DNA of 20,189 nt from NCBI GenBank assembly GCA_031278675.1, contig JAITJY010000341.1:1-20189 (forward strand). Reading direction: 5' to 3'. The translations under genes were made by a program, and so were the position numbers. Of the stretch, positions 7,143 to 14,286 are shown piece by piece (within the stretch, counting starts at the first letter, position 1; each line of letters begins with the position of its first letter). Source of the DNA: Bifidobacteriaceae bacterium. GTDB taxonomy: Bacteria > Actinomycetota > Actinomycetes > Actinomycetales > WQXJ01. Below the pieces are notes generated by a model. The model worked only from the letters and a program-made list of their open reading frames with translations, ran no database searches and was not told where the DNA came from.

Positions 7143-8601
7143 CAACACTGAGGCACTGCGCTTAGCGCTGGACGCCTACCAGCTTGAAGAAGAAGACACC
7201 CGCCTGTTGGACGGCGCGGCGAACAAGCAAGCACCGGCTGAACGTTCCATCGGGTCGCTGGCCATTGTGGGGCGCCCCAATGTGGGCAAGTCAACCCTGG
7301 TCAACCGGGTGCTGGGCCGCCGGGCGGCCGTGGTCCAAGACCAGCCGGGGGTGACGCGTGACCGCGTGTCCTACCCGGCCGAATGGGCGGGGCGGCATTT
7401 CACCGTGGTTGATACGGGTGGTTGGGAGATCGATGCGCCGGGGCTGGCGGCGCGGGTGGCGGAACAGGCGGAGGTCGCCATCGACCTAGCGGATGCTGCC
7501 GTGCTGGTGGTTGACGCGTCTGTGGGGATCACCGACACGGACGAGGCGCTGGTGCGCTTGCTGCGCCGGATGGGTAAACCGGCGGTGTTGGCGGCCAACA
7601 AGGTCGATGGCGCGCGGGCCGAAGCGGACGCGACAACGCTTTGGTCGTTGGGCTTAGGCCAGCCGTACGCTGTTTCGGCACTTCACGGGCGCGGCATGGG
7701 TGAACTGTTGGATGGTGCGATGGCGGCTCTAGAACAAGCCCAGGCGGCTGCGGCGGATTTGAGTGATGCGCTGGGCACGCGTCGCGTCGCCTTGTTGGGC
7801 CGGCCCAATGTGGGCAAGTCGTCGCTGCTCAACAAGCTGGCGGGGGCCGAACGGGCGGTGGTGGACGCGGTGGCTGGAACAACCCGCGACCCGGTGGATG
7901 AGTTGATCGAATTGGCTGGCCGGGCCTGGCGGTTTGTGGACACGGCTGGGATCAGGCGCCGCATCAGGCGCACGGCGGGGGCTGATTTCTATGCGTCGTT
8001 GCGCACGGAGGCCGCGTTGGAGCGGGCGGAGGTGGCTGTAGTCCTGATCGACTCGTCCGAGGAGTTAGCCGAACAAGATGTGAGGATTTTGCAAATGGTC
8101 TCGGAAGCGGGCCGGGCGTTGGTGATCGCTTTCAACAAATGGGATCTGATGGACCCCGACCGGCGGGTCTATCTGGAGCGGGCGGTCACCGCTGAACTGG
8201 CGCCTTGGGACTGGGCGCCCCGGGTCAACATCTCGGCCTTGACCGGACGGCGCCTGGACCGGCTAGCCGGTGCGCTGGATACGGCGCTGGCGGGTTGGGA
8301 CCAACGCATTCCTACAGGACGCCTCAACGCGTTCTTTGGCGAGACCGTGGCCGCCAAACCTCACCCGGTGCGTTCCGGCAAGCAGCCGCGCATCTTGTTC
8401 GTGACCCAGGCCTCGGCCCGGCCGCCGCATTTTGTGGTGTTCGCCTCAGGTTTTATTGAGGCGCCCTACCGCCGGTTCCTGGAGCGTTCGCTCCGCGAAT
8501 CGTTCGACTTCACCGGGACCCCGATCCACATCTCGGTGCGGGTGCGTGAGAAGCGCAAACCCGGTGGGCGCCCCCCGCGCGCCACCGCGCGCAGTCGGTA
8601 G
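7135..8601 (+). CDS. der: Ribosome-assembly GTPase Der (EngA)
   Basis: Double-GTPase required for 50S subunit maturation. Numbered from TTG 7135 (488 aa), G-domain 1 has GRPNVGKST (46-54), DTGGWE (93-98) and NKVD (155-158). G-domain 2 has GRPNVGKSS (222-230), DTAGIRRR (269-276) and NKWD (334-337). A C-terminal KH-like domain ends in GTPIHISVRVREKRK plus a basic tail. Start choice is uncertain: TTG 7135 has AAAGGGA at 7124-7130 close upstream, while GTG 7120 and TTG 7102 are in-frame alternatives. All overlap the acyltransferase gene. An N-terminal acidic extension of about 40 residues precedes the first G domain. Confidence 0.94.
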   Translation: MVDNTEALRLALDAYQLEEEDTRLLDGAANKQAPAERSIGSLAIVGRPNVGKSTLVNRVLGRRAAVVQDQPGVTRDRVSYPAEWAGRHFTVVDTGGWEIDAPGLAARVAEQAEVAIDLADAAVLVVDASVGITDTDEALVRLLRRMGKPAVLAANKVDGARAEADATTLWSLGLGQPYAVSALHGRGMGELLDGAMAALEQAQAAAADLSDALGTRRVALLGRPNVGKSSLLNKLAGAERAVVDAVAGTTRDPVDELIELAGRAWRFVDTAGIRRRIRRTAGADFYASLRTEAALERAEVAVVLIDSSEELAEQDVRILQMVSEAGRALVIAFNKWDLMDPDRRVYLERAVTAELAPWDWAPRVNISALTGRRLDRLAGALDTALAGWDQRIPTGRLNAFFGETVAAKPHPVRSGKQPRILFVTQASARPPHFVVFASGFIEAPYRRFLERSLRESFDFTGTPIHISVRVREKRKPGGRPPRATARSR

Positions 8602-8613
8602 GGCCGGTACGGG

Positions 8614-11550
8614 TCAGGTGAGGTCATCGAGGAATGATTTGATGGCTTCAGCCAGGGAAGCTGCGTCAGGGTCGCTGGGCGCCGGCAGCGCCGCGAGGGC
8701 GGCTTCGGCCAGGACCCGGGCATCTCGGTCGCGGCTGAGCGAGCCGGAGGTAACCTTGGCGGCCGAGAACTCGGCCGAGCTGCCCGCGATCGGATCATCG
8801 GCCGCCCGGTAGGCATCGGCCGCTTCAAGGAACTGGGACACGGCCTCGCGGGGACGCTCCAAACCCATCAGCACCCGCGCTCGGGTGTCCAACAGATCGG
8901 CGGCCCGCCAGACGGCATCGCCCTCCAGGGCGACCTGCCGGGCGGCGGCCAGGTCCTCCAACGCAGACTCGTCAGCGCGCCAGCCTTTCGCCATGGCGCG
9001 GGCTTCCAGGACGCCGATCGCCAAGTCGCGCAGCGGCTCGTGCTCGCGCCACTGGGCCGCTTCAAGCACGTCGAATGCCTGGTCAAGGCACATGACGGCG
9101 GATTCGAACTGCTGATGGCCGCGGAGCAGGTTGCCCTGACGCCAATAGCAGCGGGCCGTCCCCTCGGGGTGGTCGGCGCTAGCCCACAAGTCGGCGGCGT
9201 GCTCCCAGTGCCGCAGGGCGTCGTTGGGTTCGCCATCGTAGTGCGCGGCCCGCCCGAGATACTCGTAGGTGTCCGCGAGGGCGTGCGCCGGCGCCCCGTT
9301 CGCCTCTTCGAACTCCGCCACCTCGGTGAACGCTTCGACTGCCTGCCAAGTCTGTTCCATCTCAAACAAGACGCGGGCCAGAGCGAACCGGGTCCCGGCG
9401 GCGTAGCCGCCCTCCAGTTCGACGCTCCGGATGGCGTGGCGGAACCGCGCTGCGGCGGCGGTCAAGTCGCCGGAGTCATGCAGCATCTGCCCGGCGAGTT
9501 CGGCCGCCTCGGCCGCCTGGCGGGTCAAGCCGAGCCGTGTGTTGAGCGCGGTGGCTTCATCGGCGGCGGCGGCCCCTTCGGCGAACCGGCCCAGATTCGC
9601 CAGCAACCGGGCGCGCCAGTTGAGGAGTGACGCCCGGGTCCCGCCGGGCAGGTCCTCCGTCAAGAAACTATTCACAGCCGCGAGCGCCACCTCGCGGTCC
9701 GCCGCGTGGCGTGGGTCTGTGTCTGAATCGGTGTCCGGGCCGGTTGTGGCAGCCATCACGTTCATGTGAGTCTGGAGCACTCGCGCCCCGACATGGGTTA
9801 TAGAGCCAGGCCGGGCCTGCGCTATGGCTAGGCTCACCAGGCGCGCAATCGCCGCAGAGCGGTCCTGGTCCGGTTCCTGGTCCGGCGCCTGTTCGTTGTC
9901 TGCCGCAAGCCACTGGTTCGCCAGGCTGAAGGCCATGCGGGCTATGCTGTGGCCGGGCGACCCCAGCGCCTCCGCCTGCGCCAACGCCAACTGGAGGGCT
10001 CTAGTGTCGCCGGCGCCGTACAACGCCAGCCCCGCCGGTGCTTCGGCTGCCGCCTCCGTTTTGCGCCCAAGTGCATGCAGGTCCGCCAGGAGGTCGGCCA
10101 AGGCCGCGCCGGCCTCGTCGAGCAAATCCTGTGCCACCAGACCGGCGATCAACGCACGGCGCGCGCCCAGGCGCAGATCGTCGGCCGTCCCCGCCTCAGC
10201 CCACCGAGGCGCGGGGGCCGTGGCTGGGTCGGGGGGCGCGGCATCGGGCGAGGTACCGGCCGTCAACTCCAAAACCCGCCGCGCGTAGCCCACCTCCGCC
10301 TCCGCCGTGTCAGCGGAATACGCGAGCTCCAACAGCCCGAGCGCATCGCTCGGCGCGGCGGCGGGCGGCAGCGGCGGGAGGAAGACTTCGGCCTCCAGCG
10401 GCAGGTCGTAGGGCTGGTCCAGGTGCGCCCGCTTGACCGCGACCTGCCCGGAGATGTAGCTGTTGCCGTTGCGGGCGTCGAAGGCGCCGGCCAATTGGTC
10501 CACGGCCGCCCACACCTTCGCCCCCAAGGCCGATGCCGTCCACACCCGCCCAGCCGCCATGTCCGCTTCCAGCCCCAAGGCGGCGCCCACCTCAGGCCGG
10601 TCGGAGCCGCGCACGCCGACGTGGCCCTGGCTGGCCCGCTCTAGGGAATCGAACGTGATGCCGAGGGCCACGAGCAGCCAGAGCCGGCCCTCGTCGTTGA
10701 GGGCATCTTTGGCGATGGTGGTCAGATGGCGTTCCGCTAGCCGCAGGGCGCGGGCCTGATTGCCGGTGATGGCGCAGAAGATCAGGTTATTGGCGAGCGT
10801 GCCCACTGAATCTGGGTGGGCCCGCGCCAGGCGATAACTGCGCGCGTGGGCGGCTTTGGCGTCCTCGAAGCGTCCGGCGTGGAGCATCGGCATCAACGCC
10901 ACCGATAAGGCGTAGGCCGGTTCGGTGACGCACGCCAAACCTTCCTCGATAATCCGGTCGATCAGTTTGAGGGCCTTGCCGTATTCGCGGTTTTCAACGG
11001 CAAAATCCGCCAACTTGGCCAGCGAGCAGGCCTCGCAATCCGAATGATCGTCGCGGGCGGTGGCTATCAGGCGCGCCCGCAGAGCCAGCGCTTCGGCGGT
11101 GCGGCCCGTTATCCAAGCGTGCGCGAACCGTTCGGCGATCACTGCGCTCAGGCCCACACCCGCGCGCCGGTAGTGCTCCTCCATGTCGTCTATCAGCGCC
11201 TCCGTCTGCTCCAGCGAAAAGGACGCCGACCGGTCGAGGACCGGCGGCAGCCACTTGTATTGCCACAGCAAGTCGGGGGCGCCATCAACCTCGGCGGGGA
11301 AGCGCGCCGGGTCGGCGTCGTGTTTGGCGAGGCACCACGCGAAGCTTGACAGTTCGGTGGCAGCGTCGCCGTTATGGGAGGCCGATGCCGTCAGCCGCAT
11401 CCGCGCGCGATACTCCAGTTCTTCGTCCCCGGCCGCTTGGGCCAGTTCGACCGCCCGTCTGGTCAGGGCAAACTCCTCCGGGCCGGGCGGTGTCTCATCG
11501 ATCTGGCCGAGCAGCGCTTGGATGGTGGAGTGGTCAGGTGTGGCCGTCAT
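8614..11550 (-). CDS. Large TPR/helical-repeat protein paired with the HSP90-family ATPase
   Basis: A 978-residue, probably soluble alpha-helical repeat protein of unknown function. The whole length is rich in short Ala/Leu helices. The last ~400 residues carry recognisable TPR-like units (for example around AELAGQMLHDSGDLTAAAARFRHAI-type repeats with conserved Gly, Ala and Tyr positions). The N-terminal third has a CxxC (DCEAC, Cys172 and Cys175). No signal peptide or membrane segment is seen. The start is ATG 11550, preceded by AGGAGG (11565-11560) with 9 nt spacing, inside the end of the upstream HSP90-type gene; a longer frame to 11637 is not needed. The 17-bp overlap means both proteins come from one message. 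TPR proteins are classic HSP90 partners, so a co-chaperone or client-scaffold role is a reasonable inference. Convergent with der, with only 12 bp between stops. Confidence 0.83.
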   Translation of the reverse strand: MTATPDHSTIQALLGQIDETPPGPEEFALTRRAVELAQAAGDEELEYRARMRLTASASHNGDAATELSSFAWCLAKHDADPARFPAEVDGAPDLLWQYKWLPPVLDRSASFSLEQTEALIDDMEEHYRRAGVGLSAVIAERFAHAWITGRTAEALALRARLIATARDDHSDCEACSLAKLADFAVENREYGKALKLIDRIIEEGLACVTEPAYALSVALMPMLHAGRFEDAKAAHARSYRLARAHPDSVGTLANNLIFCAITGNQARALRLAERHLTTIAKDALNDEGRLWLLVALGITFDSLERASQGHVGVRGSDRPEVGAALGLEADMAAGRVWTASALGAKVWAAVDQLAGAFDARNGNSYISGQVAVKRAHLDQPYDLPLEAEVFLPPLPPAAAPSDALGLLELAYSADTAEAEVGYARRVLELTAGTSPDAAPPDPATAPAPRWAEAGTADDLRLGARRALIAGLVAQDLLDEAGAALADLLADLHALGRKTEAAAEAPAGLALYGAGDTRALQLALAQAEALGSPGHSIARMAFSLANQWLAADNEQAPDQEPDQDRSAAIARLVSLAIAQARPGSITHVGARVLQTHMNVMAATTGPDTDSDTDPRHAADREVALAAVNSFLTEDLPGGTRASLLNWRARLLANLGRFAEGAAAADEATALNTRLGLTRQAAEAAELAGQMLHDSGDLTAAAARFRHAIRSVELEGGYAAGTRFALARVLFEMEQTWQAVEAFTEVAEFEEANGAPAHALADTYEYLGRAAHYDGEPNDALRHWEHAADLWASADHPEGTARCYWRQGNLLRGHQQFESAVMCLDQAFDVLEAAQWREHEPLRDLAIGVLEARAMAKGWRADESALEDLAAARQVALEGDAVWRAADLLDTRARVLMGLERPREAVSQFLEAADAYRAADDPIAGSSAEFSAAKVTSGSLSRDRDARVLAEAALAALPAPSDPDAASLAEAIKSFLDDLT

Positions 11551-13426
11551 CTGTGAAGTCCTCCTGGTCTGGGGCCGTGGACTGGCCTGGGCCGGCGAAA
11601 GTGGGCGAGTCGGATACCCCGACGCTGAGCGCCACAAGGTCGCTCAACGCGGAGTCGAGCAGTTTGCGGTCTGCTGGGGCCAGCGGACGGTGGCTGGCCA
11701 ACTGCGCCTGAGCGTAAAGGAGTTGGATGCAACGGTCGAACACGGTCGTATCCTCCAGCGCCGCCAAGGTGCGCACCAGGCGGTTGAGCCAGTTCAGGCA
11801 CAGCCGGGAGCGGGCGCGGTGGGTCTTGCCCAGTGGGCTGGCGTCTATCGCCGACTCGGCTTGGCCAAGCAGTTCGCGCCACAGCGGGCCGGAGGCGTCG
11901 CTGGAGCGAGCCCGGTCGAGGCGCCGGAACAACTCCGGGTCCGCCACGAACAGCGCCACCTGCGTCCCGTCGCCGATCACGCGGGTAACAACCTCGCAGT
12001 CGCGCCCGGCCAGGGCAGCGCTGGCGCGTTCCGCCAAGGCGTTCGCGGCGCCCTGGTCTGCCGGTGGCGGCGGGTCAAGCTGGTCCAATTCGCTGAGCAC
12101 GTCGATCAGTTCAATCTCGGTGCCGTAGAGATCGGCCAGCGAGCGGGCCAACGCCGCATCCCACAGGTAGCCGCCGTTGATGATCACGCCGTTGTCTGCG
12201 GAAATAGCCACCACCTGCCGGTATTCGTCGACCGTGGCCGCGTAGCGGAGTTTGCTGTTCGCCTTGACCAACTGGCTGATGCGCCGCCGCCCAATTGACG
12301 TCTCCAAGCTCAGATGCCCGGTCATCAAGCGGGCCAGGGCGTCATCATAGGCCACCATTTGTTTGATCGCTTGCTCATGGACCGCCAAGAAGCGTTCCAG
12401 CAGGTAAGGCTGGTCTTTGGCGAGACGCGCCAACCAATCCCGAATGGTTTGGCCAAACGCTTGGCGGGTGACTTCCAAGGCGACGTCTTCGACGATCGCC
12501 TCCCGGCTGGCGGTGGGCGTCAAACCGGTCGAGTTGACGCAGGCCCGCACAAAAAAGGCCCAGTCCGGCAAGAGCGCGTCCAAGCGCGTCGAGACCAGCA
12601 TGCGGCCGAGGTACAGAGTCGAGGCCTGGCGGGCGCCAGGCGGCGGGGAGAACGGCAGCACATAAGCAATCCCGGTTGAGCCGGTCCCAGGACAGCTCAG
12701 GGGGAACCAGTCGAGGGGCGGTGCGCCCAGCATTTCCGCACCGAACCGGACAGCCGCCGCGCGGTCCGGTTTCGGCTCGGCAAAGACGGCGGCCTGGTTG
12801 ATGGCGGCTCCGCCGCCGGCGCCCACCAGCAGCGTTGTCGGCAGATACCGCCCAAACTGGTCAGCCAATTCTGCGACCGCTGCGGGGCTCAGTAGCTCCG
12901 CCCCGTCGAACCGGGGCCGGAGGTGGACGGAGGTACCGACCGGCACCGGGCGGGTCAGTTCCTGGACCAAGAAGGTGCCGCTGGCGGACCCGAGCCACTC
13001 CACGGCCGGCCCGCCCTTGGCTGATTGGGTCACGACCCTGATCTCGTCCGCGACCATGAAGCAACTCAGCAAACCGATCCCGAATTGGCCTAAGTAATCT
13101 TGGCGCGGGAAGTCCAGGATGTCTCGCTTGGAGGTCGCCCCGACGGTCGAGAGCAGTTCGGTTGCCTCGGCGCGGGTCAGGCCAATCCCGTCGTCGCTGA
13201 TGGTGAACTCGCCGGTCGCGGCGGTCAGCGGTGTCACCCGGATGGACCAGGCAGCCGTGCCGGGATGGTCCGGCTCCCATTCGCGCCGCGCGGTGATGGC
13301 GTCAACCCCGTTTTGGAGCAGTTCACGCAGATAGATCCTGGGTCCGGAATAGATGTGGCGGCCAAGCAGGTCCACCACGCCGCGGAGATTGACCTGGAAC
13401 GGGGCCGTCTCGGGGATCGATGACAC
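11534..13426 (-). CDS. HSP90-family (HtpG-like) GHKL ATPase
   Basis: A divergent HSP90-type molecular chaperone, cytosolic, 630 aa, about the length of HtpG. The GHKL ATP site is intact. The N-box RELLQNGVDA (34-43) has Glu35 and Asn39 at the HtpG spacing. G1 reads SDDGIGL (77-83) and G2 reads GQFGIGLLSCFMV (113-125). The middle domain keeps the FVRACVNST...TASREAI region (292-311), with Arg308 where HSP90s have their catalytic-loop arginine. The C-terminal half is poorly like canonical HtpG, and the last 25 residues form an unstructured acidic tail (QEDFTDDGHT end). GTG 13426 has TAAGCT 6 nt upstream, a leaderless head. Cotranscribed with the TPR gene. It is probably a paralogous HSP90-family protein rather than housekeeping HtpG, so no symbol is assigned. 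Confidence 0.88.
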   Translation of the reverse strand: MSSIPETAPFQVNLRGVVDLLGRHIYSGPRIYLRELLQNGVDAITARREWEPDHPGTAAWSIRVTPLTAATGEFTISDDGIGLTRAEATELLSTVGATSKRDILDFPRQDYLGQFGIGLLSCFMVADEIRVVTQSAKGGPAVEWLGSASGTFLVQELTRPVPVGTSVHLRPRFDGAELLSPAAVAELADQFGRYLPTTLLVGAGGGAAINQAAVFAEPKPDRAAAVRFGAEMLGAPPLDWFPLSCPGTGSTGIAYVLPFSPPPGARQASTLYLGRMLVSTRLDALLPDWAFFVRACVNSTGLTPTASREAIVEDVALEVTRQAFGQTIRDWLARLAKDQPYLLERFLAVHEQAIKQMVAYDDALARLMTGHLSLETSIGRRRISQLVKANSKLRYAATVDEYRQVVAISADNGVIINGGYLWDAALARSLADLYGTEIELIDVLSELDQLDPPPPADQGAANALAERASAALAGRDCEVVTRVIGDGTQVALFVADPELFRRLDRARSSDASGPLWRELLGQAESAIDASPLGKTHRARSRLCLNWLNRLVRTLAALEDTTVFDRCIQLLYAQAQLASHRPLAPADRKLLDSALSDLVALSVGVSDSPTFAGPGQSTAPDQEDFTDDGHT

Positions 13427-13432
13427 CCGAAG

Positions 13433-13438
13433 AGCTTA
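13433..13438 (-). promoter_or_regulatory. Probable -10 box (TAAGCT) for the HSP90-TPR operon
   Basis: On the minus strand TAAGCT is followed by CTTCGG and then GTG at 13426, a 6-nt gap that predicts a leaderless mRNA. A weak GTGAGG lies about 18 bp upstream, inside the inverted repeat at 13450-13470. Confidence 0.55.
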
Positions 13439-13449
13439 GCGGCCCGCCC

Positions 13450-13470
13450 CGGCTCGCCTCACACGAGCCG
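13450..13470. promoter_or_regulatory. Perfect 7-N7-7 inverted repeat at the HSP90-operon -35 region
   Basis: CGGCTCG and CGAGCCG are perfectly complementary arms separated by CCTCACA. The repeat covers where the -35 box of the minus-strand HSP90 promoter should be, so it could be an operator. The arm and spacer lengths match the HspR box (HAIR) layout, but the sequence does not match CTTGAGT-N7-ACTCAAG. It could also simply fold in RNA. Confidence 0.4.
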
Positions 13471-13544
13471 CGACATAGCCCCCGTGCACCACGCCGGGTG
13501 GCGCCCGCTGGGCTGAACGGACGGCATCGGCCACGGGCGTCGGG

Positions 13545-13550
13545 TAAGGT
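13545..13550 (+). promoter_or_regulatory. Probable -10 box (TAAGGT) for the VTT-like gene
   Basis: TAAGGT is followed by six nt (GGGCGG) and then GTG 13557, the same box and spacing as at 17547-17559. No clear -35 box. Confidence 0.5.
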
Positions 13551-13556
13551 GGGCGG

Positions 13557-14081
13557 GTGATGGAATGGGTCTTGGATCAACCATTCACGGTCGCGTTCAT
13601 TTTCCTGACGGGCGTGGCTGCGCTGCGCTCCCAGTGCACCTACTGGCTGGGGCGCGGCGTGCGGGCGGGCGTGCTGCGCTCCGCCTGGGCCAAGCGGATG
13701 ACCGGCGAAGGGGCCAGCAAAGCCCGCGACAAGCTGGAACGCTGGGGTTGGCCACTGATTCCGGTGAGTTTCCTGACGGTCGGTTTCCAGACGGCCGTCA
13801 ACCTGTCGGCCGGGCTGATCGGGTGGCGGTGGTGGCGTTACACTCTGGCGGCCATCCCCGGTTGGCTGATCTGGGGCGCGGTCTATGCGGCCGGTGGGCT
13901 GGCCGTTTTTGTCGGAATCGGGGCGCTCGCGGCGGCTTCACCGTGGCTGGCGGTCGGCATCGTCCTAACGGTGGGCGTGCTTGTTGGCCTGGGTATTTTC
14001 CTGCGGCGCCGCAAGCAGCGCACGGCCCGGGCAGCCCAATGCGTGGCGGTGCCGGCCGTATCGAAGCCGCAAGCTGTTTGA
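13557..14081 (+). CDS. Small DedA/VTT-like integral membrane protein
   Basis: A 174-aa polytopic membrane protein resembling the DedA/VTT (SNARE-associated) family, some of whose members flip polyprenyl phosphate or phospholipid. Visible hydrophobic stretches lie near residues 8-26, 66-90, 94-124 and 125-149. The middle has a DedA-like arrangement: FLTVGFQTAVNLSAGLIGWR, then IPGWLIWGAVYAAGG (100-114). The classical FxPGxR-type arginine motif is not evident, so the match is partial. The tail after RRRKQR is short and basic, consistent with a cytoplasmic C-terminus. GTG 13557 is directly followed by ATG 13560; with TAAGGT 6 nt upstream, the message may begin at the GTG. It is divergent from the HSP90 operon. 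Function uncertain. Confidence 0.65.
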   Translation: MMEWVLDQPFTVAFIFLTGVAALRSQCTYWLGRGVRAGVLRSAWAKRMTGEGASKARDKLERWGWPLIPVSFLTVGFQTAVNLSAGLIGWRWWRYTLAAIPGWLIWGAVYAAGGLAVFVGIGALAAASPWLAVGIVLTVGVLVGLGIFLRRRKQRTARAAQCVAVPAVSKPQAV

Positions 14082-14142
14082 CGAATCTGGCCGGGAGCAG
14101 ATGATGCGTCCCCTGGGTTTGGTTAGAGCCAGGTCAAATCAT

Positions 14143-14160
14143 TGTTACCAAGCTGTTACC
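14143..14160 (+). promoter_or_regulatory. Direct repeat TGTTACC-N4-TGTTACC upstream of the symporter gene
   Basis: Two identical 7-mers start 11 bp apart (14143 and 14154), about one helical turn, in an A+T-rich stretch 127 bp before the symporter start. Paired GTTAC repeats of this kind resemble sites I recall for the actinobacterial response regulator MtrA; this comparison is from memory. A response-regulator dimer site is a plausible reading. Confidence 0.4.
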
Positions 14161-14198
14161 TTTTCGGCGTGGCCCCACCTTCACAACTCTTTCACCAT

Positions 14199-14204
14199 TA
14201 TTCT
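14199..14204 (+). promoter_or_regulatory. Possible -10 box (TATTCT) for the symporter gene
   Basis: TATTCT fits TANNNT and would give a leader of about 75 nt. The TTCACA at 14180-14185 resembles a -35 box but is only 13 bp away, so spacing is poor. The leader contains GCTCCGGAGC (14219-14228), a perfect palindrome, and a GGCTC/GAGCC stem (14218-14234). No riboswitch class is recognised. Confidence 0.25.
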
Positions 14205-14286
14205 GTGCTGGTGAACTGGCTCCGGAGCTGAGCCTGCGAGCACGGCGCGACACCCAGGCGCCACTATTACACGAAGGGACCCGATC

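Noticed and set aside
11183..12298. 371-codon plus-strand frame across the TPR/HSP90 junction
   Set aside because: It is antisense to the HSP90 ATPase and TPR genes and has no recognisable motif or SD.
8614..13426. Annotation of the HSP90-TPR pair as a known phage-defence system
   Set aside because: No nuclease, TIR, protease or other effector domain and no mobile-element context is visible; defence would be speculation.
13450..13470. Assignment as a CIRCE or HAIR heat-shock operator
   Set aside because: Arms do not match TTAGCACTC/GAGTGCTAA or CTTGAGT/ACTCAAG; only the 7-N7-7 geometry agrees with HAIR.
14082..14286. Glycine riboswitch upstream of the AGCS symporter
   Set aside because: Such symporters are often glycine-riboswitch targets, but the leader is too short for the tandem form and no conserved core was seen.
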